Assembly: GCF_013408425.1 (NCBI RefSeq)
Contig: NZ_JACBYV010000001.1
Span: forward strand, 4,278,001 to 4,342,000
Direction of reading: 5' to 3'
From: Pseudomonas flavescens
GTDB lineage: Bacteria > Pseudomonadota > Gammaproteobacteria > Pseudomonadales > Pseudomonadaceae
Length of the DNA stretch: 64,000 nt
A model generated the notes under the pieces. It worked only from the letters and a program-made list of their open reading frames with translations, was not told where the DNA came from and ran no database searches. Every line of letters begins with the position of its first letter. Positions within the stretch are counted from its first letter, which is position 1. Positions 1-8,627 of the stretch are shown here, one piece after another. Made by a program: the position numbers and the translations under genes.

Positions 1-1460
1 TCGAAGGTGAAGGTCATGAACGGACTCGGGTGGTCGACCTTGAGCATCTGCTCGGCGACGGTATCGAGCATCGACGGGCAGAAGGGTCTCCAGCGCTCGC
101 GGAACTTGATCTGTTCGTTGATGCGGTCGGCCACGCCCGGGATGCTCGGGCACCCGATGATGGAGCGACCACCAAGGGCGCGCGGGCCGAACTCCATGCG
201 GCCCTGGAACCAGGCCACGGGATTGCCGTCGACCATGATCTGCGCGATGCGCTGCGGCGTGTCGTCGATCCGCTGCCATTTCGGCGCATGCGGGTGCCGG
301 GCACAAGCCGCGATGACGTCTTCATTGGAATAGGCCGGGCCGAGGTAGACGTGCTCCATCTTCTCGACCGGCACGCCGCGCTTGTGAGAAACGTAGGCAG
401 CGGCACCGACCGAGGTACCGGCGTCGCCGGAAGCCGGCTGAACGAACAGTTCCTTGACCTCGGGGCGGGCGATGATCTTCTGGTTGAGCTTGACGTTCAG
501 CGCACAGCCACCGGCGAAGGCGATCTTGCCGGTTTCGCGGATGATGTCGCCCAGGTAGTAATCCATCATCTCCAGCGCCAGCTTCTCGAACAGTGCCTGC
601 ATGCTGGCGGCATAGTGGATGTAGGGATCGTCGGCGATATCGCCTTCGCGCTTGGGCCCCAACCACTCGATCAGCTTGGGCGAGAAGTAGAAGCCCTTGC
701 CCTTTTCCTTGTAGCGGCGCAGGCCGATGACGTTGGCGTAGTCGGTGTTGATCACCAGCTCGCCGTTCTCGAACTTGGCCAAACGGGAAAAATCGTACTT
801 GCTGGCATCACCATAGGGCGCCATGCCCATGACCTTGAATTCACCGTCGAGCATCTCGAAGCCGAGGAATTCGGTGACCGCGCCATACAGGCCACCAAGG
901 GAATCCGGATCGTAGAATTCCTTGATCTTGTGGATGCGGCCGTTCTCGCCATAGCCGAAGAAGGTGGTGGCGTACTCGCCCTTGCCATCGATACCGAGGA
1001 TCGCGGTCTTCTCGGTGAACCCCGAGCAGTGATAGGCGCTGGCGGCATGAGCCAGGTGATGCTCGACCGGCTCGATCTTGACCTTCTTGGCGTCGAAGCC
1101 GAGCTGCTCCAGGCACCAGACGATCTTCTTGCGGTAGCGCTTGTAGCGACGGTTACCCATGAGAATGGCGTCGAGGGCACGATCCGGCGCATACCAGTAG
1201 CGCTTGGCGTAGTGCCAGCGTTCCTTGCCGAACAGGCTGATCGGAGCGAAGGGAATCGCCACCACGTCGACGTCCGACGGCTTGATGCCCGCCTGCTCCA
1301 GGCAGAACTTGGCCGACTCGTAGGGCATGCGATTCTTCGCGTGCTTGTCGCGCACGAAGCGCTCTTCTTCGGCAGCCGCGATCAACTTGCCGTCGATATA
1401 CAACGCCGCGGATGGGTCATGGCTGAGGGCGCCGGAAAGGCCAAGAATCGTCAATGCCAC
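1..1460 (-). CDS. Carbamoyltransferase of the LPS core locus, 3' end missing
   Basis: NodU/CmcH-type O-carbamoyltransferase, the counterpart of P. aeruginosa PA5005 (called WapO, from memory), which adds a carbamoyl group to an inner-core heptose. The gene runs off the left edge: 486 codons are visible and family members are about 585 residues. It starts at a GTG at 1460 behind an AAGAGG ribosome-binding site. The N-terminus reads VALTILGLSGALSHDPSAAL, the ASKHA-like fold entry of this family. The metal-binding HHLAHAAS motif lies near residue 127. It is the last gene of the minus-strand LPS-core cluster, 78 bp after the upstream kinase gene. Family assignment is secure; the acceptor sugar is inferred from the neighbours. 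Confidence 0.9.
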   Translation of the reverse strand, partial: MALTILGLSGALSHDPSAALYIDGKLIAAAEEERFVRDKHAKNRMPYESAKFCLEQAGIKPSDVDVVAIPFAPISLFGKERWHYAKRYWYAPDRALDAILMGNRRYKRYRKKIVWCLEQLGFDAKKVKIEPVEHHLAHAASAYHCSGFTEKTAILGIDGKGEYATTFFGYGENGRIHKIKEFYDPDSLGGLYGAVTEFLGFEMLDGEFKVMGMAPYGDASKYDFSRLAKFENGELVINTDYANVIGLRRYKEKGKGFYFSPKLIEWLGPKREGDIADDPYIHYAASMQALFEKLALEMMDYYLGDIIRETGKIAFAGGCALNVKLNQKIIARPEVKELFVQPASGDAGTSVGAAAYVSHKRGVPVEKMEHVYLGPAYSNEDVIAACARHPHAPKWQRIDDTPQRIAQIMVDGNPVAWFQGRMEFGPRALGGRSIIGCPSIPGVADRINEQIKFRERWRPFCPSMLDTVAEQMLKVDHPSPFMTFTF

Positions 1461-1538
1461 GGATAAAGCCTCTTAGTGCGCTTGCCGAACGTCGACAAAC
1501 GCGATTGTTTGGTTTCGCCAAGCCTGCCTGGAGCGGGC

Positions 1539-2969
1539 TCAGGTGATAGTCGGCAAACGCCGGTCCAGCTCCTGGTAAAGGGCGCTCTGTGCCGACCAGT
1601 TGCGCAGCAGACGCGCGCGATCCCGAGCATAGGCGGCCTTGAAACTGCTGGCGCTGTCATGGTGCTGCATGGCATCCAGATCGATCAGCGCCCAGCGGCC
1701 AGCCTGCCACAGGATGTTGTTGCCCTTGAAGTCGCCGTGGCTGATGCGCTCACGCAACAATGCGGCGAACACGCTCTCCAGCGCCTGCAGATCCGCCTCG
1801 GGCGGCAACTCGTCTGCCTGGTAGGGCGCGAAACGGGCAATTATATCCACACCCGGCGTGTGTTCGGTAATCAGATAAGCCTGACGGCGCAGCCACAGGG
1901 TACGACGCTCGAGCACGGCCAGTGGCTTGGGCGTGGCAATGCCGAGGAAATCCAGACGATTGCCCTCGCACCAGCTGTGCCAGGCACGGCTCGGCCGCCA
2001 GAAGCGCCTCAGCCAGTGCCCGAAGCCCTTGATGTTGTAGCGTTTGATGACCAGCTGTCGACCAGCCTGCTCGACCCGGGCCACGGTGGACGAGCCGCCC
2101 AGCTTGAGCGGCTGCCCTGCGGCAATCGCCGCGTCCGGGTCGGCCAGCAACGGCGCCAGCAGCGCATCGTCTTCCCGCCGCACTACCTGCAGGCGCGAGG
2201 CGCTGCTGGAGGCTCGAAAGGCCGTGCAATCACGCTCGATCTTGGCCATGAACGCCTGCATGCGCGTTGCCCGCGCCTTGCTCACGGCCTTGAGCAGTGC
2301 CTCCAGCGGCAGGGCATGCTCGCCATTGACCAGCAGGTAATGCACCAGCAGCTCTTCGACGAAGCCGTCGATGGCCCCGGGAAACTGCGCGAAGAACAGC
2401 CCGAGATTGGCCAGCACCTTGTCTCGCGACAGCGGCTGCCCCGGCGTTTCGGCGCGGATTCCGCCGCCATCGATCAAAAACAGGCGGCCATCCTGACGCA
2501 GCAGGTTGTCCAGATGCAGGTCCTCCTGCCAGAGCCCCTTGCCGTGCAGCTCGGCGATCACTGCCAGGGCATCGCCCAACACCTGCTGCTGAGCATCACT
2601 CAGCCAGGGCTGATCGGCCACCGCCTGCCAGTCGTCAGCCAGGCTGCGAGCGCTCTCGAGGAACTCGAACAGCAGCCAGCCGCCCTCCCCGGAGATCGAT
2701 CCATGCTCGAGCAGGGGGGGCGTGCTGAGGCCCTGCTGCGCCAGCAACTGGACGCCCTGCAGTTCGCGGGCGTAATGCCGCTCGGCCTTGCCGCCGACCA
2801 GCAACTTGGCCAGCACCGCACGCCCTTGCCATTGCGCCCGGCCCACATAGCGTTGACCGGGCAGCACACGCAGCAGGCTGTGCAGTTCGAGAGTCTGGCC
2901 TGCCGGCGCTTCGATCAGCAGCGGCAGTTCGGGGCTACGGCCCGCGTCGGTCAGAAAAGCGAGTTTCAT
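1539..2969 (-). CDS. Two-lobed LPS core kinase (InaA/WaaP superfamily), PA5006-like
   Basis: A 476-residue cytoplasmic protein with two kinase-like modules in one chain. The first has EDLHLDNLL near residue 146 followed by FLIDGGG. The second has HGDFKGNNIL near residue 410 followed by ALIDLDAM, a better match to a catalytic loop plus a DFG-like metal site. The start is the ATG at 2969, which overlaps the wapQ stop as ATGA; an in-frame start 48 bp further upstream would lie inside wapQ. Position and length match P. aeruginosa PA5006 in the LPS core locus. A role in phosphorylating core heptose is inferred from context, and which lobe is active cannot be told from sequence alone. Confidence 0.8.
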   Translation of the reverse strand: MKLAFLTDAGRSPELPLLIEAPAGQTLELHSLLRVLPGQRYVGRAQWQGRAVLAKLLVGGKAERHYARELQGVQLLAQQGLSTPPLLEHGSISGEGGWLLFEFLESARSLADDWQAVADQPWLSDAQQQVLGDALAVIAELHGKGLWQEDLHLDNLLRQDGRLFLIDGGGIRAETPGQPLSRDKVLANLGLFFAQFPGAIDGFVEELLVHYLLVNGEHALPLEALLKAVSKARATRMQAFMAKIERDCTAFRASSSASRLQVVRREDDALLAPLLADPDAAIAAGQPLKLGGSSTVARVEQAGRQLVIKRYNIKGFGHWLRRFWRPSRAWHSWCEGNRLDFLGIATPKPLAVLERRTLWLRRQAYLITEHTPGVDIIARFAPYQADELPPEADLQALESVFAALLRERISHGDFKGNNILWQAGRWALIDLDAMQHHDSASSFKAAYARDRARLLRNWSAQSALYQELDRRLPTIT

Positions 2970-3715
2970 GGGCGCTGAGCCTTGTCCTTGAAACGCGCCG
3001 TCAGGCGCTGCAACCAATGATCCACGTTCTGCTCGCTGCCCAGATAGGCAGCCAGGAACGCGACCGTATCCTCATCACTCCAGGGATTGGTACGCCGCAA
3101 CAGAGGTTCGAGATCCTTGATTCGGTCACGCTCGCCAAAGAACAGCGGACGCGTTTTCTCCAGATCGATCAGTTGCGCAGCGAAGCCATCGCCACAGGGT
3201 TGCAGAAAGATATGCTTGGGGTAGAAGCAACCGTGCAACTGCCCTTTTTCATGCACCTGACGGGCCAGCACGCCACAGGCGTTGACGATGGCCAGGCGCT
3301 GCTCGGCAGCGAGCGCCGTCCAACCCGGCAACCAGCTGTCGAGGTCCTGCCAGCCATCCAGTGCACGGGTCAACAGAATCGCCCTGCGCTCGCCTGCGAT
3401 GCGCCGCTCGGCGTAGAACGACGCACTCATGGCCGGGATGCCCAGACGGCTGTAGCGGCGAATGCTACGGAATTCGCGCGACAGGGTCGGCTCACCCAGT
3501 GGGCGTTCCAAGCTGCGCGTCAGGTAGTTGCTCTGGCGCTTGAGGTAATAGCCACGACCATCAAGATCGAGTCGGTACACCGAGCTCCAGCCGCCACGGG
3601 GCGCCTTGTTGGGCTCGTCTACCGCGTGCAGCTCGAGCGCCCACAGCGCCTCGAAACTGGCCAGTTCGTGACGTTCGAGCAGCGAGCGATCCTCGCTGTC
3701 GATGTAGTCCTTCAT
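2966..3715 (-). CDS. wapQ: LPS core heptose kinase-like protein WapQ
   Basis: A 249-residue InaA-family protein (lipopolysaccharide kinase fold) in the place held by wapQ in P. aeruginosa. The ATG at 3715 overlaps the wapP stop (ATGA) and gives a normal family length. A much longer in-frame extension upstream would sit inside wapP and has a Pro/Arg-rich composition typical of a wrong frame. The catalytic-loop region reads LHGCFYPKHIFL near residue 158, so a Cys stands where WaaP and WapP have Asp; LIDLEK near residue 182 keeps the metal-binding Asp. It may be a weak or atypical kinase. It is translationally coupled to wapP and to the two-lobed kinase gene. Confidence 0.85.
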   Translation of the reverse strand: MKDYIDSEDRSLLERHELASFEALWALELHAVDEPNKAPRGGWSSVYRLDLDGRGYYLKRQSNYLTRSLERPLGEPTLSREFRSIRRYSRLGIPAMSASFYAERRIAGERRAILLTRALDGWQDLDSWLPGWTALAAEQRLAIVNACGVLARQVHEKGQLHGCFYPKHIFLQPCGDGFAAQLIDLEKTRPLFFGERDRIKDLEPLLRRTNPWSDEDTVAFLAAYLGSEQNVDHWLQRLTARFKDKAQRP

Positions 3716-4449
3716 TCTCTTCCCTCGAAATAGCGGACGATCTGGCCGATGCGCTGCTTGTCGCTGTCGTTGAGACGCTCGCGGCGCCGGTACTGCAGAT
3801 AGAAACGCAGCCGCTGAGTGCGCGACAGGTGGTATTTGGCGACCTTGTCCAGGCAGGCCAGGTCCTTGACGATACGCCGGCGCAGGAACGGCCCCCACCA
3901 GAATGCGCCGGTTGGGCAGTCGATGAAATATAGGCGACGGTGCTCGTCGACCAGCAGGTTGCGCCACTTCAGATCGTTGTGCGCGAAGTGGTGGTCGTGC
4001 AGCGTACGCGTGGCCTTGGCCAACTGGCAGCTGACATCCTCGACCCAGGCACGATCACGCAGGCGCGCGTCGTTGCTGTCGGCAAGGCGCGACATATCCA
4101 TGGTGTCGACCAGTTCCTGGGTGATCAGCGCGCCACGGTCGAATGCGCTGCCCTTGCGCTCCAGGCCATAGGCGGCGATCGGCGCAGTGGGAATGCCCCA
4201 GGCAGCGAAATGCTTGAGGTTCTGCCACTCGGCCTTGACCCGCGGCCTGCCGATGAAGCGTCGAGCGCCCTTACCCGCGCCATGGTAGCGCTTGACGTAA
4301 TAGCGCAGCCCGTCGAACTCCACGCGGATCACGTCCGACAGTGGGTCACGGGTGATCGGTTCGCCCTGCAGGGCAAACACGGCATCCAGGCTGGCAAAGG
4401 CCCTGGCAGCCTCTGGGGTCGCCAGCGCGGTAACGCGCCACTCACTCAT
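3712..4449 (-). CDS. wapP: LPS core heptose kinase WapP
   Basis: A 245-residue InaA/WaaP-family kinase expected to phosphorylate an inner-core heptose from ATP in the cytoplasm. The catalytic loop HNDLKWRNLL lies near residue 155 and the metal-binding YFIDCP near residue 173. A conserved Lys occurs in YYVKRYHG near residue 50. The chosen ATG at 4449 overlaps the end of waaP by 8 bp; further upstream in-frame Met codons lie within waaP. It is the third of four consecutive kinase-fold genes. Name by synteny with P. aeruginosa waaP-wapP-wapQ. Confidence 0.88.
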   Translation of the reverse strand: MSEWRVTALATPEAARAFASLDAVFALQGEPITRDPLSDVIRVEFDGLRYYVKRYHGAGKGARRFIGRPRVKAEWQNLKHFAAWGIPTAPIAAYGLERKGSAFDRGALITQELVDTMDMSRLADSNDARLRDRAWVEDVSCQLAKATRTLHDHHFAHNDLKWRNLLVDEHRRLYFIDCPTGAFWWGPFLRRRIVKDLACLDKVAKYHLSRTQRLRFYLQYRRRERLNDSDKQRIGQIVRYFEGRE

Positions 4450-5278
4450 GGCTGCTGCCCCCTGTTTCATACTTGCGTGCATAACGCGAAAGCAGGCGCT
4501 CGGCCTTGCGCTGCAGCCAGGCCAGCAGTGCGGCTTCGTCACGCAGGATCTGGCGCAGCGGGCGGGCACTGCCGGCAGCCGCGAAATAGCCCTTGAGAAA
4601 ACGCAGGAAATCGCGTTGCGTCAGGCCGATATTCAACGCCGAAAAGTACAACCCGGCCAGGTCCTTGTCGCGCCAGCGCCGCGGCACCGCAGGACGCAAC
4701 TGGGCACGGTGCAGGTCGATCACCGACAGCCGGAAATCTGCGGCACTGAACGGCTTGTCGGTATGCAGCAGAAAATGGCAGATGTAGCAGTCGCGGTGAT
4801 TGACCCCGGCAGCGTGCATGCGCCCGGTCATGTCGGCGACGCGACGGATCAGCGGCCACTTCAGCCCTGGCTGCGGTGGCTGCTGCGCCCAGCCCAGGGT
4901 CAACTGCTCGAGGTCGACCGTCGGCGCGAGCTCCTCGGTAACGATGAAGGAATGCTGCTGCGCCGGGTTGCTGCCGCGCTCGCCATATGCCACGGCGGTC
5001 ATGGTCGGCACACCCGCCCCGGTCAGGCGCTCGATGGCCTTCCATTCCTGACCGGCGCCGAGCACCGGCAGGCGGGCAGTGGCGAGGTTCTTGAGGATCT
5101 CGCCCCAGCCAACACCACGGTGAATCTTGACGAAGTAGCCTTTGCCGTCGACCTCGGTACGCAGCGTACGGCGTGCCTCCAGCTCTCGATAGACCTTGCC
5201 CTGCAGGCGTTCTACTTCTTCGAAGGCATCCTTGCCGGCCCATAGGGACTTGAACGGTTCAGCAAGGATCAGGCGCAT
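4442..5278 (-). CDS. waaP: LPS core heptose(I) kinase WaaP
   Basis: A 278-residue kinase that phosphorylates heptose I of the LPS inner core, essential for outer-membrane integrity in P. aeruginosa. The N-terminus MRLILAEPFKSLW and the length are typical. Lys51 in YFVKIHRG is the likely ATP-binding lysine. The catalytic loop is HRDCYICHF, with Asp163, and VIDLHRAQ with Asp188 follows. It lies in the LPS operon 124 bp after waaG, the only sizeable gap in the cluster, and a palindromic repeat fills that gap. wapP overlaps its 3' end by 8 bp. Confidence 0.95.
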   Translation of the reverse strand: MRLILAEPFKSLWAGKDAFEEVERLQGKVYRELEARRTLRTEVDGKGYFVKIHRGVGWGEILKNLATARLPVLGAGQEWKAIERLTGAGVPTMTAVAYGERGSNPAQQHSFIVTEELAPTVDLEQLTLGWAQQPPQPGLKWPLIRRVADMTGRMHAAGVNHRDCYICHFLLHTDKPFSAADFRLSVIDLHRAQLRPAVPRRWRDKDLAGLYFSALNIGLTQRDFLRFLKGYFAAAGSARPLRQILRDEAALLAWLQRKAERLLSRYARKYETGGSSHE

Positions 5279-5288
5279 AAGCCCCCCT

Positions 5289-5353
5289 GTAGGAGCCGCG
5301 CGCTCGCGGCGATTGCTGCAGGTGACGATAACCCGTTGAAACGGCCGCGAGCG
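5289..5353. repeat. REP-type inverted repeat between waaG and waaP
   Basis: The arms cgctcgcggc (5301-5310) and gccgcgagcg (5344-5353) are exact inverse complements. The left flank TGTAGGAGCCGCG resembles the REP sequences common in Pseudomonas. There is no T-run, so it is probably an mRNA-stabilising or REP element rather than a terminator. Confidence 0.6.
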
Positions 5354-5402
5354 CCTAACGACGCGGCGGCATGGCCAATGGCTGCCAGATCGGCTGATTC
5401 GC

Positions 5403-6524
5403 TCACGAACGCGGCGCCAGAATCACATCGGCAGCGTGCTGAGGCATGCTGTACAGATCGGCGCTATCGGCGAATGCCAGGCCATTGCGCTGCCAGGCTG
5501 CGCGACCTTCGGCATCCGCCAGCATCTCGGCGAGGGTACGGTTCAGCACATTCTGCTCGAAGGGGCTGGGCACCACGCAACCGGCATCGGCATCACGGAT
5601 GTAGTGGGCGTAGCCGCAGACATCGGTCACCAGCACCGGCAAACCCGCTACCAGCGCCTCCAGCAGCACGGTACCGGTATTTTCGTTGTACGCCGGGTGA
5701 ATCAACAGGTCTGCGCCCAGCAGGAAGCGCGGGATGTCGCTGCGCCCCTTGAGGATCTGCACCTGATCGCCAATGCCCAGTGCGGTGATCTGCAGCAGGA
5801 ACGGTTTGGGGTCGTCCTGGCCGATGACGATCAGCCGGGTGCGCTTTTTCAAATCCGGGGGCAGAGCGGCCAACGCCTTGAGGCTGCGGTCCAGCCCTTT
5901 GGTCTTGAAGCCGGAGCCGATCTGTACCAGCAACAGGTCGTCATCGGCCAGCTTGAACTCGCGGCGGAACTCGGCACGGATCTCGGCAGCATTGGCCGGC
6001 GCGCGGCGATCCAGGGAGATACCAGGCGGCAGCAGATGGAAGCGTTCGGCCGGCGTGGCGTAATGCTTGACGAACAGCGGCTGCTGCACCTCGGAGATCA
6101 TCAGAATTTCGGTGCGCGACTCGGGGGCGAATACCGCCCGTTCGTACTCGGCGAAGTGCTTGTAGCGGCCCCAGCGGCGATACAGCGGGTTGCGCAAGGT
6201 CTGCGCCTTGTCTTCGAAACAGCCGTCGGCGGCGTAATACACGTCCAGCCCCGGCATCTTGTTGAAACCGACCACGCGATCGACCGGGCGCTGGCGCAGA
6301 TCCGCCTGGACCCAGGCGGTGAGCTTTTCGTTGCGGTGATGGTTGAACAGCGCCTTGACCGGCACGACGACCACTTCGAAGCCCTCCGGCACTTCGCCTT
6401 CCCAGATCGGCGTGTACACGCGGATGCTGTGACCGCGGGCCTGGCACTCCAGCGCGATGCGCATGAAATCGCGCTGCAAGCCGCCAAAAGGAAAGTATTT
6501 GTAGAGGATGAAAGCCAGGCGCAT
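5403..6524 (-). CDS. waaG: LPS core glucosyl/galactosaminyl transferase WaaG
   Basis: A 373-residue GT4 glycosyltransferase (GT-B fold) that adds the first outer-core sugar to heptose II at the inner face of the membrane. The N-terminus MRLAFILYKYFPFGGLQRDF carries the Gly-Gly donor-loop motif. Near residues 275-290, NENTGTVLLEALVAGLPV contains the E-x7-E retaining-transferase motif. I chose the ATG at 6524, behind GAAGGG; an ATG seven codons upstream at 6545 overlaps the waaC stop by one base and is also possible. It lies in the LPS operon between waaC and waaP. Confidence 0.94.
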   Translation of the reverse strand: MRLAFILYKYFPFGGLQRDFMRIALECQARGHSIRVYTPIWEGEVPEGFEVVVVPVKALFNHHRNEKLTAWVQADLRQRPVDRVVGFNKMPGLDVYYAADGCFEDKAQTLRNPLYRRWGRYKHFAEYERAVFAPESRTEILMISEVQQPLFVKHYATPAERFHLLPPGISLDRRAPANAAEIRAEFRREFKLADDDLLLVQIGSGFKTKGLDRSLKALAALPPDLKKRTRLIVIGQDDPKPFLLQITALGIGDQVQILKGRSDIPRFLLGADLLIHPAYNENTGTVLLEALVAGLPVLVTDVCGYAHYIRDADAGCVVPSPFEQNVLNRTLAEMLADAEGRAAWQRNGLAFADSADLYSMPQHAADVILAPRS

Positions 6525-6544
6525 CGGCCCTTCGCTCTGTGGCA

Positions 6545-7546
6545 TCAGTCTATCCCCATATCCAGCAGCAGCGCGTGCAACTCGGTGAACACCCGCTGCG
6601 GCAGCAAATCATCGAAACACGGCTTGTCGCGATCGCCCTTGCCGGCATCCGGGCCACTGGCACACAGATGGATCTGCGAACGGCCGTAGGCGCCCACGCG
6701 GCCGGGCAACGTCGGCCCGTACAGCGACACGCAAGGCACATCCAGCGCGGCAGCCAGGTGACCGAGCCCGGTGTCCACGGCGACGCAGGCCTGGGCACCA
6801 GCGATCACCTTGGCAACGCCGGCCAGGTTGAGTTTCGGCAGCACGGCTGCCCCCTCGATGCCTGCAGCGATACGCTCGGCTCGCGCCTTTTCCACCTCGT
6901 TGCCCCAGGGCAGGCGAATCGACCAACCCTGTTCGCTGACCTGCTCGGCCAGCTCACGCCAGTAGGCTTCCGGCCAGTGCTTGCTCGCCCAGGTCGTGCC
7001 GTGCAGGAATACCAGATAAGGGCGAGGTGACGGATCTGCAAGCTGGCCGCGATCCAAACCGTAATCACCCAGACCGGCCGGCACGCTGTAGCCCAATGCC
7101 TGGCCGAACAATTGGCGTGTACGCTCCAGCGCATGCTGGGCACGCGGCACACTGTAGCGGCGATCATAGAAACGCGTGGCGATCGGCTCACGGGCGGAAT
7201 TGCGGTCCAGGCCGGCCACCGGTGCCTTGACGTAGCGGGTCAGCCAGGCGCTCTTGAGCAGGCCCTGGGCATCGATCACCAGATCGTAGCGGGTGTCGCG
7301 CAAGCGCTGCTTGAAACGCGACCACTCACCGCTACGCAGGGTCTGCAGCGGATGCTTGCGCCAGCGGCGGATGGCGACCGGAATCACCTGGGAGACGGCC
7401 GGGTGCCAGGCTGGAATCTCGGCGAAACCCTCTTCCACCACCCAGTCGAAACGGATACCGGGAATGGCTCGGGCCGCGTCGGTCAGCGCCGGCAGGGTAT
7501 GGATCACGTCGCCCAGCGACGAAGTCTTGATCAACAGCACTCGCAT
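6545..7546 (-). CDS. waaC: LPS heptosyltransferase I WaaC
   Basis: A 333-residue GT9 heptosyltransferase that transfers the first L,D-heptose from ADP-heptose to Kdo2-lipid A. The N-terminus MRVLLIKTSSLGDVIHTLPA is the WaaC signature. The C-terminal half has VDTGLGHLAAALDVPCVSLYG, the ADP-heptose binding region. It starts 6 bp after the waaF stop and ends at the upstream waaG ATG, which indicates tight operonic packing. Confidence 0.96.
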   Translation of the reverse strand: MRVLLIKTSSLGDVIHTLPALTDAARAIPGIRFDWVVEEGFAEIPAWHPAVSQVIPVAIRRWRKHPLQTLRSGEWSRFKQRLRDTRYDLVIDAQGLLKSAWLTRYVKAPVAGLDRNSAREPIATRFYDRRYSVPRAQHALERTRQLFGQALGYSVPAGLGDYGLDRGQLADPSPRPYLVFLHGTTWASKHWPEAYWRELAEQVSEQGWSIRLPWGNEVEKARAERIAAGIEGAAVLPKLNLAGVAKVIAGAQACVAVDTGLGHLAAALDVPCVSLYGPTLPGRVGAYGRSQIHLCASGPDAGKGDRDKPCFDDLLPQRVFTELHALLLDMGID

Positions 7547-7552
7547 CCGGCG

Positions 7553-8584
7553 CTATACCTCGACCGGATGAGTGACGAGCCGATCCAGCGCCTCATTGGC
7601 GACGCGTGGTTCGAGCTGCACCAGGCAATTGTAATGGCCAAAGCGGCAGGTGCGTTCGAAACAGGGGCTGCACTCCAGACCAAGGCGGATGACCTCCACC
7701 TGATCGGCCAGTGGCGGCGTGAACTGCGGCGAAGTCGAGCCGTACACCGCCACCAGCGGGCGATTGAGCGCCGCCGCCACGTGCATGAGCCCGGAATCGT
7801 TGGAGACCACCGAAGCCGCGCAGGACAGCAGGTCGATGGCCTGAGCCAGGCTGGTTTCGCCGGACAGGTTGACCACTTCCTCGCGCAGCCCCGGGATCAG
7901 CCGTGAACGGATGTCTTCACCGACCGGGTGATCCTTCTTCGAGCCGAACAGCCAGACCTGCCAGCCCTCACGGATCTTGTGCTCGGCGACACGTGCGTAA
8001 TGCTCGCTTGGCCAGCGTTTGGCCTCACCGAACTCGGCGCCTGGGCACAGGGCCAGAACCGGACGGTCCAGGGTCAGGCCGAAGCTGGCCAGCGCCGCAT
8101 CCCGAGTAGCCGGATCGATACTCAGCGAAGGCCGGGGATAAGGCTGCGGCAGCTCCGCACCAGGCGCATAGGCCAGCGCCATGAAGCGTTCGATCATCAG
8201 CGGGTAGCGGGCCTTGTCCAGGCGGCGCACGTCATTGAGCAGGCCGTAGCGCATCTCGCCTTTCCAGCCGGTACGCACGGGGATACCCGCGAAGAACGGT
8301 ACCAGCGCCGACTTCAGCGAGTTGGGCAGGAGTATTGCCTGGTCGTAGCGGCCGACCAGCGACTTGCCGATGCGCCGGCGCGTAGCCAGCTCCAGTACGC
8401 CATGGCCGAGGGGGAAGCTCAGGGCTTCGCGCACTTCGGGCATGCGTTCGAGTATCGGCCGACTCCATTCCGGCGCCAGCACGTCGATGGCGCAATCGGG
8501 ATGGCGAACTTTAAGACATTGAAACAATGTCTGCGCCATCACCATGTCGCCTACCCACGAAGGGCCGATGATCAGAATATTCAT
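7553..8584 (-). CDS. waaF: LPS heptosyltransferase II WaaF
   Basis: A 343-residue GT9 enzyme adding the second heptose of the inner core. The N-terminus is MNILIIGPSWVGDMVMAQTL. A LCPGAEFGEAKRWP segment lies mid-protein, and SNDSGLMHVAAALNRPLVAVYG near the C-terminus is the ADP-heptose site. It starts only 43 bp after glnE. In P. aeruginosa I remember ilvE between waaF and glnE; here there is no room for it. Confidence 0.96.
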   Translation of the reverse strand: MNILIIGPSWVGDMVMAQTLFQCLKVRHPDCAIDVLAPEWSRPILERMPEVREALSFPLGHGVLELATRRRIGKSLVGRYDQAILLPNSLKSALVPFFAGIPVRTGWKGEMRYGLLNDVRRLDKARYPLMIERFMALAYAPGAELPQPYPRPSLSIDPATRDAALASFGLTLDRPVLALCPGAEFGEAKRWPSEHYARVAEHKIREGWQVWLFGSKKDHPVGEDIRSRLIPGLREEVVNLSGETSLAQAIDLLSCAASVVSNDSGLMHVAAALNRPLVAVYGSTSPQFTPPLADQVEVIRLGLECSPCFERTCRFGHYNCLVQLEPRVANEALDRLVTHPVEV

Positions 8585-8627
8585 AAGCTCAGTATCGATA
8601 GAGAAGCCCGACGGCGAGCGGCGGCCA

